From assembly GCA_013389105.1 (NCBI GenBank), contig JACADZ010000055.1, forward strand, positions 1 to 61,356: a stretch of DNA of 61,356 bases. Direction: 5' to 3'. The first letter of the stretch is position 1; every line of letters starts with the position of its first letter. Positions 32,840 to 44,255 of this stretch are shown here, piece by piece. Source of the DNA: Parvularculaceae bacterium (GTDB lineage: Bacteria > Pseudomonadota > Alphaproteobacteria > Caulobacterales > Parvularculaceae). A program made the translations under genes and the position numbers. The notes beneath the pieces are model-generated. The model did no database searches. It was not told the DNA's origin and worked only from the letters and a program-made list of their open reading frames with translations.

Positions 32840-34549
32840 GTGTCTGACACCCAATCGCTGAGCCCCAGCCGCAACGATTTTGCGGAGATGCTTGAAGCCT
32901 CGATGACCGCCCGCCGAGATTTCGAGGAGGTCGTCGTCAAAGGGATCATCACCGCCATCGAAAAGGACGTCGCCGTGATCGACGTCGGACTCAAGATGGA
33001 GGGCCGCGTCCCCCTCAAGGAGTTCACCGCACCGGGCCGGGAATCAACGCTTAAGGTCGGCGACACGGTGGAGGTCTATGTCGAGCGCGTCGAGAACGCG
33101 AACGGCGAGGCGGTCATTAGCCGCGACAAGGCCCGTCGCGAGGAGGCCTGGGACCGGCTCGAGAAGACCTTCGAGAAGCGGGAGCGCGTCGACGGCGTGA
33201 TTTTCAACCGCGTGAAGGGCGGCTTCACGGTCGACCTTGGCGGCGCAGTCGCGTTCCTTCCGGGCAGCCAGGTGGATATCCGTCCCGTGAAGGACGCGGG
33301 GCCGCTCATGAACATCCCGCAGCCGTTCCGCATCCTGAAAATGGACAAGCGCCGCGGCAATATCGTCGTCTCTAGACGCTCCATTCTCGAAGAGGATCGC
33401 GCTGAGCACCGGCAGGAGGTCGTGCGCGAGCTGAACGAGGGCGACACGCGCGAGGGCGTGGTGAAGAACATCACCGATTACGGCGCGTTTGTCGAACTGG
33501 CCCCGGGGGTCGACGGCCTCCTCCACGTCACCGATATGTCCTGGAGCCGCGTCAATCACCCGTCGGAAGTCCTGAACGTGAACGACACGGTCAAGGTCAA
33601 GATCATCAAGATCAACCCGGAAACGCATCGGATCTCGCTCGGCATCAAGCAGCTGCAGCCCGATCCGTGGCAGGGGGTGGCCGCGAAATATCCGGTCGGC
33701 GCGAAGTTCCGCGGCCGCGTCACCAACATCACGGACTACGGCGCGTTCGTGGAGCTCGAGCAGGGCATCGAGGGCCTCGTCCACGTCTCCGAGATGAGCT
33801 GGGTGAAGAAGAACGTGCACCCCGGCAAAATCGTCTCGACCTCTCAGGAGGTAGACGTGATGGTGCTCGAGGTCGATGAAGGCAAGCGCCGCGTGTCGCT
33901 GGGCCTGAAGCAGTGCGCCAACAACCCCTGGGAGACCTTCGCCGAGCAGCATCCGATCGGCTCGGTCATCGAGGGCGAGATCAAGAACATCACCGAATTC
34001 GGTCTCTTCGTCGGCATCACCGACGAGATGGACGGCATGGTGCACCTTTCCGATCTCGACTGGAACAAGCCGGGCGAGGAGGCGATCAAGGACTATGCAA
34101 AGGGCCAGCGCGTGAAAGCCAAGGTCCTTGATGTCGATCCGGATAAGGAACGCATTGCGCTCGGCATCAAGCAAGTGGGCTCCGATCCGATGGACTCGGT
34201 CGGCGAGCTGAGGAAAGGGGCCGACGTCACCTGCACCGTCACGTCGATCGAGTCGGGCGGCGTCGAGGTGCAGGTCGGCGGCGAAGGCGGCCCGAAGGCG
34301 TTCATTCGCCGCTCCGATCTCTCCAAGGATCGCAACGAGCAGCGTCCCGAGCGCTTTGCAGTCGGCGACAAGGTCGATGCGCGGGTCACCGGTTTCGACC
34401 GCACGACCAGGCGTATTTCGCTGTCGATCAAGGCGCGCGAGGTCGCTGAGGAGAAAGAGGCCGTCGAACAATACGGCTCGGCCGATTCCGGCGCATCGCT
34501 CGGGGACATTCTCGGCGCGGCCCTCAAGGAGCGCGGCGGCAAGAACTGA
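32840..34549 (+). CDS. rpsA: 30S ribosomal protein S1
   Basis: 569 aa with six S1 (OB-fold) domains. The typical repeats DYGAFVELAPGVDGLLHVTDMSW (near residue 213), DYGAFVELEQGIEGLVHVSEMSW (near 300) and FGLFVGITDEMDGMVHLSDLDW (near 386) are clear. S1 recruits mRNA to the 30S subunit. The start is a GTG at 32840 (SDTQSLSPSRNDFAEML), the only candidate that keeps the conserved N-terminus; AAAGGA lies 12 bases upstream. A terminator hairpin follows (34573-34602). Confidence 0.97.
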   Translation: MSDTQSLSPSRNDFAEMLEASMTARRDFEEVVVKGIITAIEKDVAVIDVGLKMEGRVPLKEFTAPGRESTLKVGDTVEVYVERVENANGEAVISRDKARREEAWDRLEKTFEKRERVDGVIFNRVKGGFTVDLGGAVAFLPGSQVDIRPVKDAGPLMNIPQPFRILKMDKRRGNIVVSRRSILEEDRAEHRQEVVRELNEGDTREGVVKNITDYGAFVELAPGVDGLLHVTDMSWSRVNHPSEVLNVNDTVKVKIIKINPETHRISLGIKQLQPDPWQGVAAKYPVGAKFRGRVTNITDYGAFVELEQGIEGLVHVSEMSWVKKNVHPGKIVSTSQEVDVMVLEVDEGKRRVSLGLKQCANNPWETFAEQHPIGSVIEGEIKNITEFGLFVGITDEMDGMVHLSDLDWNKPGEEAIKDYAKGQRVKAKVLDVDPDKERIALGIKQVGSDPMDSVGELRKGADVTCTVTSIESGGVEVQVGGEGGPKAFIRRSDLSKDRNEQRPERFAVGDKVDARVTGFDRTTRRISLSIKAREVAEEKEAVEQYGSADSGASLGDILGAALKERGGKN

Positions 34550-34572
34550 TCGCCAGCCGAACAATACAGTAG

Positions 34573-34602
34573 GGCCGCCCCTCCGGGCGGCCTTTCACTT
34601 TT
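34573..34602 (+). terminator. Rho-independent terminator of rpsA
   Basis: Eight-pair GC stem GGCCGCCC/GGGCGGCC with loop CTCC (34573-34592), followed by TTTCACTTTTT. It starts about 24 bases after the rpsA stop and runs into the 3' end of convergent thiD. Confidence 0.8.
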
Positions 34603-35413
34603 TCGCCTCTGTCACGGGGTGGGCGTGATTGAGGGGGCCGGCCCCTGAACCGAGTCCGGGCGCCGTCCGGATGGCCTCGCGCACATAGTCGATGGCTCGG
34701 GCGACCGCCGGCCGCAGCGCCATCCCTTGCGCCAATCCTGTCGCGATCGCCGACGACAGCGTGCACCCGGTGCCATGGGTCGATGTCGAAGCAATCCGTG
34801 GGTTCCGGAAAAGGATTTCACCGGCCGGATCGACCAGAACATCGACGACGTCTTCGCCCGTGAGATGCCCGCCTTTGACAAGGGCCGCGGCCGCCCCGGC
34901 GCGCAAGAGATCGCGGCCGGCCCGGGCGAGATCCGCCGGACCGCTGACCGGGAAGCCGGTCAGGGAGGCGGCTTCGTCCGCGTTGGGCGTGACGACGGCC
35001 GCCAGCGGGGCGAGACGCCTAACAAGGAATTCAGCCACGCCTTTTTGCGCAAGACTGTGGCCGGAGGTCGCGATCAATACGGGATCGAGGACAATCGGGA
35101 TATCGCGGGCGACGGACTTTAATGCCTCCTCAACCGCTTCCGCCGCTGTCAGGTCTCCAAGCATGCCGATCTTGATTGCGTCCGCGCCGATGTCGTCGAG
35201 CACCGCCCTGATTTGCCCGTTGATGATGTCCGACGGGGCCTGCATCACCGCGGTGACGCCGCGCGTGTTCTGCACGGTGAGCGCAGTCACGGCGGCGGCG
35301 GCGTAACCGCCGAGCGCGGTCACGGTCTTGATATCCGCCTGAATCCCCGCTCCGCCGGACGGGTCCGAACCGGCGACGATGAGCACGCGGCCTCTGCACG
35401 ACATGGTCTTCAT
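34595..35413 (-). CDS. thiD: Hydroxymethylpyrimidine/phosphomethylpyrimidine kinase
   Basis: 272 aa. Ribokinase-fold signatures: VLIVAGSDPSGGAGIQADIKT (residues 10-30), DPVLIATSGHSL and VTPNADEAASLTG, ATP-site HGTGCTLSSAIATGLA. It makes HMP-PP for thiamine synthesis. thiE lies 15 kb away in this window (50331). It precedes the glmM gene on the same strand after 37 bases and may be its last operon member. Confidence 0.95.
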   Translation of the reverse strand: MKTMSCRGRVLIVAGSDPSGGAGIQADIKTVTALGGYAAAAVTALTVQNTRGVTAVMQAPSDIINGQIRAVLDDIGADAIKIGMLGDLTAAEAVEEALKSVARDIPIVLDPVLIATSGHSLAQKGVAEFLVRRLAPLAAVVTPNADEAASLTGFPVSGPADLARAGRDLLRAGAAAALVKGGHLTGEDVVDVLVDPAGEILFRNPRIASTSTHGTGCTLSSAIATGLAQGMALRPAVARAIDYVREAIRTAPGLGSGAGPLNHAHPVTEAKK

Positions 35414-35450
35414 TTGCGGCGCTTACGATATCGCGCGCCGCGCCGACCCT

Positions 35451-36803
35451 CTAGGGGCGAGCCTTGTCGATCGCCGCACAGACGTCGACGACGACGCTCC
35501 GGACGAGCCGGGCGTCCTCGGCCTCCGCCATGACCCGAATGACGGGCTCGGTGCCGGAGGGCCGGATGACAAGTCGGCCTTTCGAGCCGAGCCGCGCTTC
35601 CGCATCCTTGATCGCCGCCTTGACGATCGCGTTCGCGAGCGGATCGCCGCCCGCGTGCCGCACGTTCTGGAGAACCTGCGGGTAAGGCTCGTAGCTTCGG
35701 CAGGCGTCGCTGACCTTGCACCCTTCGGCGGCTACGACGGCGAGAACCTGAAGGCCGGTGACCAGCCCGTCGCCGGTGGTGGCGTAGTCGCTGAGGATGA
35801 CGTGGCCGGAGGGCTCGCCGCCGACATTGATGCCCTTGGCGCGCATCGTCTCGACCACATATCGATCACCGACCTTGGTGCGCTCCAGCTTCAGGCCCTC
35901 GCCCGCGAGGTATTTCTCAAGACCCATATTGGACATGACGGTCGACACCACGCCGCCGCCCCGGAGCTTGCCGTTCTTGCGCCATGTGCGGGCGATCAGG
36001 GCGAGAATCTGGTCACCGTCGACGATTTCGCCTTTCTCGTCGCAGATGATGACCCGGTCAGCGTCGCCGTCGAGCGCGATGCCGATGTCAGCGCGATACT
36101 CGCGAACCGCGTCCTGCATGGACCTCGGCGCCGTCGACCCGCACTGGCTGTTGATATTGAAGCCGTCGGGCTCCACGCCGATTTCCTTGACCTCGGCGCC
36201 GAGTTCCCAGAGCACGGTCGGCGCCACCTTGTAGGCTGCGCCGTTCGCGCAATCGATCACAACCCTCAAGCCCTCGAGCGAGAGCGACTTGGGGAACGAA
36301 TTCTTGGCGAACTCGATGTAACGCGCGCCGGCGTCGTCGACCCGCTTGACCCGCCCGAGCTCCAGGGACCCCGCCAGCCCCTCACCCGCGCCCTCGGCCA
36401 TGTAGCGCTCGATGCGCGCCTCGGTTTCATCCGAAAGCTTGTAGCCGTCGGGACCGAAAAACTTCACGCCATTGTCGTGGTACGGATTATGAGACGCGGA
36501 AATCATCACGCCGAGGTCGGCGCGGAGCGAGCGCGTCAGCATCGCCATCGCCGGCGTCGGCAGCGGCCCTAGTAGGAACACGTCCATGCCCGACGCCGCA
36601 AAACCCGCCGTGAGCGCCGGCTCGATCATGTAGCCCGAAAGGCGCGTGTCCTTGCCGATGACGACACGGTGGCGGTGAGCCCCGTTCTTGAAGGCGCGAC
36701 CGGCGGCGATGCCGAGGTTCAGCATGGCGGCGGGGGTCATCGCGCCGGCATTGGCGAGGCCGCGGACGCCATCGGTTCCGAAAATCTTGCGCTCTGCGGT
36801 CAT
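35451..36803 (-). CDS. glmM: Phosphoglucosamine mutase
   Basis: 450 aa from the ATG at 36803. Starts [10 protein letters not shown]; catalytic phosphoserine is Ser104 in [13 protein letters not shown]; metal loop [10 protein letters not shown]; sugar-binding GEPSGHV and phosphate-binding [14 protein letters not shown] at the end. It converts glucosamine-6-phosphate to glucosamine-1-phosphate for peptidoglycan and LPS precursors. Gene order ftsH-folP-glmM is highly conserved in alphaproteobacteria. A start ten codons upstream (at 36833) is possible. Confidence 0.96.
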   Translation of the reverse strand: MTAERKIFGTDGVRGLANAGAMTPAAMLNLGIAAGRAFKNGAHRHRVVIGKDTRLSGYMIEPALTAGFAASGMDVFLLGPLPTPAMAMLTRSLRADLGVMISASHNPYHDNGVKFFGPDGYKLSDETEARIERYMAEGAGEGLAGSLELGRVKRVDDAGARYIEFAKNSFPKSLSLEGLRVVIDCANGAAYKVAPTVLWELGAEVKEIGVEPDGFNINSQCGSTAPRSMQDAVREYRADIGIALDGDADRVIICDEKGEIVDGDQILALIARTWRKNGKLRGGGVVSTVMSNMGLEKYLAGEGLKLERTKVGDRYVVETMRAKGINVGGEPSGHVILSDYATTGDGLVTGLQVLAVVAAEGCKVSDACRSYEPYPQVLQNVRHAGGDPLANAIVKAAIKDAEARLGSKGRLVIRPSGTEPVIRVMAEAEDARLVRSVVVDVCAAIDKARP

Positions 36804-36894
36804 TTTGCCGCCGGCTTCGTCGTCGCCGCGCATGGTCGCCCCCTCAACTCCTGGACCCGCCGCAAAAGTATAGCACAGACCTTGGCGGAATACC

Positions 36895-37722
36895 TTAAGG
36901 CCTTGTTCTATATTTTTGGATCGCCGCGGCGACCGCCAGCGCCTGTCGTGTCGCGGACACATCGTGAACGCGCAGGAGGGACGCGCCGCCGGCGGCTGCG
37001 GCGAGCGCCGCGGCGATGGACCCGCCCAGCCGATCGCCAGGCCCCGGCTCCTCATCGCCGTATCGGCCGATCATGCCGATGAATCGCTTGCGCGACACCC
37101 CGACAAGCAAGGGAACGCCAAGACCGGCGAAGCGCGGCAGCCCGCCGAGGAGTTCAAGATTGTGTTCGAGCGTCTTTCCGAACCCGATTCCGGGATCGAC
37201 GATCAGGCGCTCTCGAGCGATTCCGGCGCGCACCGCCGTCTCCAGTCTCGATTCAAGGAAAGCGAGCGCCTCGACGCAGACGTCCTCATAGCGGGGGTTC
37301 TCCTGCATCGTCCTCGGGCCGCCCTTTGCGTGCATGAGCACGACGCGGCAGCCGAGACGCGCGGCCAGCGCAAGGCTCTCGGCGCCGAACTGCAAGGCGG
37401 AGACGTCGTTCCAGATCGACGCCCCTTCCCCGATGCAGACCCGCGCGACTTCAGGCTTGCGCGTGTCGATCGAGATCGCGGCGGCGGTCCGGCCGGCGAG
37501 GCCGCGGACAACAGGAAGGACGCGGGCCAGTTCGGTTTCGACCGGCACATCGTCAGCGCCCGGACGAGTCGACTCCCCGCCGATATCGAGAATCGCGGCG
37601 CCGTCTTCGACGAGCCTCAAGGCGTGATCGATCGCGCGCCCCGGATCGAGAAAGGTCCCGCCGTCGGAGAACGAGTCGGGCGTCACGTTGATGACGCCCA
37701 TGAGGAGAGGAATGGCCGACAT
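36895..37722 (-). CDS. folP: Dihydropteroate synthase
   Basis: 275 aa. [19 protein letters not shown] near residue 6, [42 protein letters not shown] and [12 protein letters not shown] are all intact, covering the pterin and pABA sites. This is the sulfonamide target in folate synthesis. It follows ftsH by 35 bases and precedes glmM by 91. Confidence 0.96.
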   Translation of the reverse strand: MSAIPLLMGVINVTPDSFSDGGTFLDPGRAIDHALRLVEDGAAILDIGGESTRPGADDVPVETELARVLPVVRGLAGRTAAAISIDTRKPEVARVCIGEGASIWNDVSALQFGAESLALAARLGCRVVLMHAKGGPRTMQENPRYEDVCVEALAFLESRLETAVRAGIARERLIVDPGIGFGKTLEHNLELLGGLPRFAGLGVPLLVGVSRKRFIGMIGRYGDEEPGPGDRLGGSIAAALAAAAGGASLLRVHDVSATRQALAVAAAIQKYRTRP

Positions 37723-37757
37723 GGCCCTCGCCTTGTAAAGGCGTCCGCCCCGGGGCG

Positions 37758-39680
<1,923 letters not shown>

Positions 39681-39740
39681 TCGCGTCCTCGAATCAGGAG
39701 AGCGCCGAGCAAGGGCAGCCTCCAAAGGTCTCATTGACCT

Positions 39741-39773
39741 AGAAGATAGGTGTTAAGAAAGGCGACCGCCAAG
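39741..39773 (-). promoter_or_regulatory. Candidate sigma-32 (RpoH) promoter of ftsH
   Basis: On the minus strand CTTGGC (39768-39773) and CCTATCTTCT (39741-39750) are separated by exactly 17 bases, matching the alphaproteobacterial RpoH consensus CTTGNN-N17-CYTATNT closely. It lies about 60 bases before the ftsH start. ftsH is a known heat-shock gene, which supports the call. Confidence 0.55.
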
Positions 39774-39798
39774 GGTTTCACAGATCCCTGCCGGTATT

Positions 39799-41049
39799 TT
39801 AGGCAATCCGCATCACTTTTCCGTGGAATCGCTCTGGCAGCAGGCTGCGCGTCGGCAGGCGGCCGCCCGAATCGGGCGCAGCCATGAGCGCTTCAGCCGG
39901 ACAGCGATGAAGCGAGGCCATCCGGCCGAGCAGGTCCGGATTGCGCCCCAGAGGTTCAACGACGCCGCTTTCGTCGGCCCGCGCGCCAATAATGAAACGG
40001 CGATCCCACAATCGAGGGGCCCCCGAAGGGATTTCCGTGCGGGCCAATCCAGGGACGCCGGCCCGTCCGAGGACCGCGGCCGGCTCGCGGAAGACGTAGA
40101 GGGCGTCGCCCTCCCGCTTCAGCATGGCGCCGCCGAGGGTCGATGCGCCGGCGGCCAGCGCCTGCGCGAGGGCCCGCGACGCATCGGCTTCCGCCGGTTC
40201 ATGATCGCCGGCGCCGACGGCGCGGATGATCCGACCGACCAGCGACGCGGGCATGTCGCCGGTCGCGCGCAGCCGTACAAAACCGAGCCCGTGGAGGACG
40301 CCCTCATAGCGATCGAAGGCGGCATGGTCGGCAGCCTCCTGCCGCTCGGCCGCGAGCCTCATGCGTATCGCCGTCGCCACAAGCGCATCGCGCGACAAGA
40401 GACCCTGTTCCTCGAGCGCGGCCAGCAGCCCGCGGACGCGGATCCGTTCGTAACGGAGATCCTCATTGGACGGATCGTCAATCCACCGCCGTCCGGCATG
40501 CCGAAGGCCTTCGCGCAAGAACTGACGCGAGATCGCCAGCAACGGACGCAGCACGAGGACTGGCTCGCCGGCGCCGACCGCGATCCGCGATGTCGGCTGG
40601 ATGCCGGCGAGGCCGCGAACGCCGGAGCCGCGAGCGAGTCGCATGAAGACCGTTTCAGCCTGATCGTCCGCCGTGTGCGCAGTCATCAGGGCGTCGCAAC
40701 TGCGAGCCAAGGCCTCATCGACGAGGAGCCGGTAGCGGGCGAGGCGCGCCTGCTCCTGAACGCCCGAAGCCGGCTTCTCGCCCGCCCAGGTTAGCACCGA
40801 GTGGGGAACGCCGGCCTCGGCGCAGTGTCGCGCGACCCATTGCGCCTCCTCTGCAGCCTCAGGCCGCAGGCCGTGATCGACCGTCGCAGCGACAAACGCG
40901 ACGGTTTCGGAAGCGGTCGCGGCTATTCGCAACAGGGCCAGCGAATCCGATCCGCCGGAGACGGCGAGAAGAATTCGCCGGGCGCCGCTCGCCACGACGG
41001 CCGCGGCGACTGCGGCGGCGGGATCGCGGACGCCATCAGGGTCGCTCAT
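39799..41049 (-). CDS. tilS: tRNA(Ile)-lysidine synthase
   Basis: 416 aa from the ATG at 41049. The PP-loop SGGSDS (residues 31-36) and the core ATVDHGLRPEAAEEAQWVA, MTAHTADDQAETVFMRL, RPLLAISRQFLREGL and WIDDPSNED are typical. It adds lysine to C34 of the CAU-anticodon tRNA-Ile. The C-terminal substrate-binding region is more divergent and ends GKVMRIA. A TTG at 41085 would add 12 residues. It precedes ftsH on the same strand with 118 bases between them. Confidence 0.93.
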   Translation of the reverse strand: MSDPDGVRDPAAAVAAAVVASGARRILLAVSGGSDSLALLRIAATASETVAFVAATVDHGLRPEAAEEAQWVARHCAEAGVPHSVLTWAGEKPASGVQEQARLARYRLLVDEALARSCDALMTAHTADDQAETVFMRLARGSGVRGLAGIQPTSRIAVGAGEPVLVLRPLLAISRQFLREGLRHAGRRWIDDPSNEDLRYERIRVRGLLAALEEQGLLSRDALVATAIRMRLAAERQEAADHAAFDRYEGVLHGLGFVRLRATGDMPASLVGRIIRAVGAGDHEPAEADASRALAQALAAGASTLGGAMLKREGDALYVFREPAAVLGRAGVPGLARTEIPSGAPRLWDRRFIIGARADESGVVEPLGRNPDLLGRMASLHRCPAEALMAAPDSGGRLPTRSLLPERFHGKVMRIA

Positions 41050-41135
41050 GTCCGAAGACTTGGCGGGAAGGAACGCCTTGCGCAAGCGTCAGATCTGAGT
41101 TCCGCCGCAAGCGGGCGGACCCGGCGCCGCCTCGA

Positions 41136-41891
41136 CTATTTGCAGCCGATCTTCGTCATTTCCACCGCGGCCCGCTCCTGCACGGTTTGCGCCGCATTCG
41201 GGAACTTCGATTTCATTGTCTTGAAGACCTTGCAGGCCTCCGCAGTCTGCTGCATGCGCGAAAACGCGGTGCCTAGTTTCAGATAGGCTTCGGCGGCGCG
41301 GGCGTCGTTCGGATACTTCTTGATATGAGCGATAAAGGCGTCGGCGGCGTCAGCATTGGCGCCGCTCGCAAGGTAGATTTCGCCCAGTCGAAACTGCGCG
41401 TCCGGCGTCCGGGGATGGCTCGGGAAAGCTTTCAGGTAAAGTTCGAAAGCCGTCTCGGCGCGCGTGTAATCGCCGTTCAAAAGGAAGCTGTAGGCGTAGT
41501 TGAAGGCGGCCTCGGGGTAGGCAGGGAGTTCGACGCCGCCGGGCGCGCCGCTTTCAGCGATCCGGTCGGCGATGGGGTCGCCCGTGAGGCTTGTCGGGCC
41601 GCCCGACGGGGACGGGGGCGCCGAGCCGGACAGGGCCGCCGTCACCGACGCCAGTCGCGCGTTCGCCTGGTCGAGATCGTTGGTCAGTTCCTCCACCTTG
41701 CCGGTCAGCATCTGGATCTGCTGCTCCATCTCGGCGAGCTTCAGCGCGCTCTGGGTAGCGGTCGCAGCGGCAGCGCGCAGATCGGCCACCTCGCGCTCCA
41801 GCAGCTCGAGCCGTTCCTTCGTGCCGGCGAATGCCGGACCCGTGAGGAACAGGACGCTTCCGAGAACCGCCAGGAACCGCGCTGAACGCAT
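41136..41891 (-). CDS. cpoB: Tol-Pal system protein YbgF/CpoB
   Basis: 251 aa. Signal peptide 1-22 (ending AFAG), a coiled coil at about 26-85 and a C-terminal TPR domain (AFNYAYSFLLNGDYTRAETAF, AQFRLGEIYLASGANADAADAF, AEAYLKLGTAFSRMQQTAEAC). The protein is periplasmic and links outer-membrane constriction to peptidoglycan synthesis. It sits downstream of pal but a strong terminator (42093-42123) and a 258-base gap separate them; a long hairpin (41935-41967) lies in its own leader. Confidence 0.92.
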   Translation of the reverse strand: MRSARFLAVLGSVLFLTGPAFAGTKERLELLEREVADLRAAAATATQSALKLAEMEQQIQMLTGKVEELTNDLDQANARLASVTAALSGSAPPSPSGGPTSLTGDPIADRIAESGAPGGVELPAYPEAAFNYAYSFLLNGDYTRAETAFELYLKAFPSHPRTPDAQFRLGEIYLASGANADAADAFIAHIKKYPNDARAAEAYLKLGTAFSRMQQTAEACKVFKTMKSKFPNAAQTVQERAAVEMTKIGCK

Positions 41892-41934
41892 GGCAAAAAC
41901 CTTTCACGCCGACAACGGCCGAAACCGCACGAAC

Positions 41935-41967
41935 CCGAGCGGGAATCTAACCGCGTTCCCGGCTCGG
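41935..41967 (-). other. Hairpin in the cpoB leader
   Basis: CCGAGC-GGGAA (41935-41945) pairs with TTCCC-GGCTCGG (41956-41967) with one bulged base and a ten-base loop, about 44 bases upstream of cpoB. No T-run on either side. The rest of 41892-42092 holds no recognisable gene. Confidence 0.45.
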
Positions 41968-42092
41968 CGCCATAGCCAGGATGCAGGCTGGACTTCAAAC
42001 TCGCGAAAGTTTGGGCGGCGGCGGGGCTGAATTGCGACGACGCCTCCGCGCCGTCAGCGGCCCAGGCGCCGGCATGTCGGAGCGAGATGCGC

Positions 42093-42123
42093 AAAAAACG
42101 GCGCGCCGGATGCCGGCGCGCCG
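42093..42123 (-). terminator. Rho-independent terminator of pal
   Basis: Perfect eleven-pair stem CGGCGCGCCGG/CCGGCGCGCCG with an ATG loop (42099-42123); on the minus strand it is followed by six T (42093-42098). It lies 27 bases after the pal stop and should end the tolQRAB-pal transcript before cpoB. Confidence 0.9.
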
Positions 42124-42149
42124 CCTGAACGACTTCCTTGCCCTGACGA

Positions 42150-42659
42150 TCAGGAACCGACCGACGTGATGGTCGTGGTGGCGTTGCGGTTGACCGACCA
42201 CGCGTCCTCCGTCGAACGCGTGTCGAGCGGGCGCTCTTTGCCGTAGGAAACAGTCTGGACCCGCGACCCGTCGACGCCGAGACTGACGAGGTAGGCGCGC
42301 GCCGCTTCGGCGCGCCGGGCGCCGAGCGCGAGGTTGTATTCCCGCGTCCCACGCTCGTCGCAGTTTCCAGCGAGCATGATGCGCACATTCGGATACTGCT
42401 TCAACCACGCCGCCTGGCGGGCGAGCGTCGCCTGCGCCTGCGGCGTCAGCGTGTACTCGTTGTAGCCGAAGAACACGCGATGACCGGCGTTCTGTTCGAG
42501 ATCTTCCTGGCTGCCTGGAGCCGCCGCGCTGCCGCGCGTGCCGCCGGTCGAACCTGTGTCGCCATTGGCGACGACGTCAGGTCCCTTGCTGCTGGCGCAG
42601 GCCGCCAGCAGGACGAGACCCGCGACGCCGGCCGCCTTGAAAACCGCTGAAAAATTCAT
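42150..42659 (-). CDS. pal: Peptidoglycan-associated lipoprotein Pal
   Basis: 169 aa. Signal peptide with lipobox LAAC (Cys21); a Gly/Ser-rich linker; then the OmpA-like domain with FFGYNEYTLTP, the peptidoglycan-binding LAGNCDERGTREYNLALGARRAEAARAYL and VSYGKERP. It anchors the outer membrane to peptidoglycan and binds TolB. It is 211 bases after tolB, so a separate promoter is possible; the gap shows no gene and no certain promoter. Confidence 0.97.
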   Translation of the reverse strand: MNFSAVFKAAGVAGLVLLAACASSKGPDVVANGDTGSTGGTRGSAAAPGSQEDLEQNAGHRVFFGYNEYTLTPQAQATLARQAAWLKQYPNVRIMLAGNCDERGTREYNLALGARRAEAARAYLVSLGVDGSRVQTVSYGKERPLDTRSTEDAWSVNRNATTTITSVGS

Positions 42660-42870
42660 GCTCTTCCGTGCTCCACTTTGACTGAGGAGATCGTTGCGGG
42701 CGCCCCCCGCTTCAACCCCCGATGACTCGGCGACGCCTGGCCCGCGAATTCGGGCGCGGCGTGACGATTACACAAGATTCGTAAACCGTCCTTTGACTGG
42801 TAGCGAGCGTCGGCGCGCTGATCAAGGAATTCCGTTCCGCGCCTGAAATGAACAATGGGTCATCGGCGCC

Positions 42871-44187
42871 CTAGGGCAGCAGCGGCGACCAGGCCGGATC
42901 CGAGGCGTCTGCCGGGGTCCGGACCCGGCGCAGGTTCCGGCCTGTCAGGTCGACAGACCAAAGGGAGGGCCCGTCGCCCGGGGACTGCTCCCGGTGGAAC
43001 ATCAGCACCCTGCCGTTCGGCGACCAGGTCGGGCCCTCATCGAGATAGCTCTCGGTCAGGAGGCGCTCTCCCTGCCCGTCCGGGCGGATCACGCCGATGT
43101 AAAAGCGGCCCTGGTACTGGCGGGTGAAGGCGATCAAATCCCCGCGAGGGCTCCACACCGGGGTCATGTAGCGGCCTTCGCCGAAGGTGATCCTCTTCTG
43201 GTTCTGGCCGTTCGCCTCCATGACGTAGATCTGCTGGCTGCCGCCTCGGTCGGAGGCGAAGGCGATCCGGCGCCCGTCCGGCGACATGGTCGGCGACACG
43301 TCGATGCCGGGATTGTCGGTGAGGCGGGTCAGCGCGCGCGTCGCAAGGTCCATGCGGAAGACGTCCGAGTTTCCGTTGCGCTCCATGGCCATCAGCACCT
43401 GCGAGCCGTCGGGCGAGAAGCGCGGCGCGAAAGTCATGCCGCGGAACGTGCCGAGCTGCTCCTGCTCGCCGGTTGCGATGTTGAACAGGAAGATCTGCCC
43501 CGGTTTCTTGTCGTAGAGGGCCATGTAGGTGATCTGTTGCTGCGTCGGCGAGAAGCGCGGCGTCAGCACTTGGTAATTGAGGCCGTCGGTCAGCGGCGCT
43601 GGGTTGGCGCCGTCCTGATCCATGATCATGAGCTGCTTTACGCGCTTCGCCTTGGGGCCCGTCTCGTGGACGAAAACGATGCGCGTGTCGAAATAGCCCT
43701 CCTCGCCGGTCAGCGCCTTGTAGACGAAATCGGCGACCTTGTGCGCCGCGCGCCGCCAGTTGTCGGCGGGCGTCTTGAACGAGACGGCGCCGAGCTGCTC
43801 GTCGGCGTAGACGTCCCAGACCCGCGTCGCGACGTCGATCCGTCCGTCTGCCAATGATTTGACTTCCGCGACCACGAGCACCTGCGCGTTGATGAGGCGC
43901 CAGTCGGCGAAGCGCGGCCGCACGTTCAAATTCGCAACATCTTCGATATAGGCGCGCGGATCGATGATGCTGAACAGTCCCGAGCGGTCGAGGTCAGCCT
44001 TGACGACTTCCGTGATGTTCTTGGCGAGCTCGGGGTTGCCCCCGGCGGCGGCGATGAATTCCGGCACCGCGATCGGCATCGGCTCGACATTGCCCTGCGT
44101 GATGTCGATCTTGACCCGCGCATCCGCCGAAAGCGGCGCTAGGCCAAGAGCGATGGCAACGGCCAGGAGCTTGAACGTCATCTTCAT
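42871..44187 (-). CDS. tolB: Tol-Pal system periplasmic protein TolB
   Basis: 438 aa from the ATG at 44187. Signal peptide ends LSADA; an N-terminal alpha/beta domain (about 25-165) is followed by a six-bladed propeller with repeated [44 protein letters not shown] and [13 protein letters not shown] units. TolB bridges Pal and TolA in the periplasm. Start ATG could also be at 44205 or 44181; the middle one has a GAAGACGAG ribosome-binding site. Confidence 0.96.
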   Translation of the reverse strand: MKMTFKLLAVAIALGLAPLSADARVKIDITQGNVEPMPIAVPEFIAAAGGNPELAKNITEVVKADLDRSGLFSIIDPRAYIEDVANLNVRPRFADWRLINAQVLVVAEVKSLADGRIDVATRVWDVYADEQLGAVSFKTPADNWRRAAHKVADFVYKALTGEEGYFDTRIVFVHETGPKAKRVKQLMIMDQDGANPAPLTDGLNYQVLTPRFSPTQQQITYMALYDKKPGQIFLFNIATGEQEQLGTFRGMTFAPRFSPDGSQVLMAMERNGNSDVFRMDLATRALTRLTDNPGIDVSPTMSPDGRRIAFASDRGGSQQIYVMEANGQNQKRITFGEGRYMTPVWSPRGDLIAFTRQYQGRFYIGVIRPDGQGERLLTESYLDEGPTWSPNGRVLMFHREQSPGDGPSLWSVDLTGRNLRRVRTPADASDPAWSPLLP

Positions 44188-44255
44188 CTTCTCGTCTTCC
44201 CGCATGTTTACGGAGCTTTGATCGCCCCTTAGGCTCAGCCGCGAATGCGGCCGAA

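Noticed and set aside
33044-34564. Minus-strand open frame of 506 codons opposite rpsA
   Set aside because: Antisense to ribosomal protein S1, whose identity is certain; the frame arises from the GC-rich third positions.
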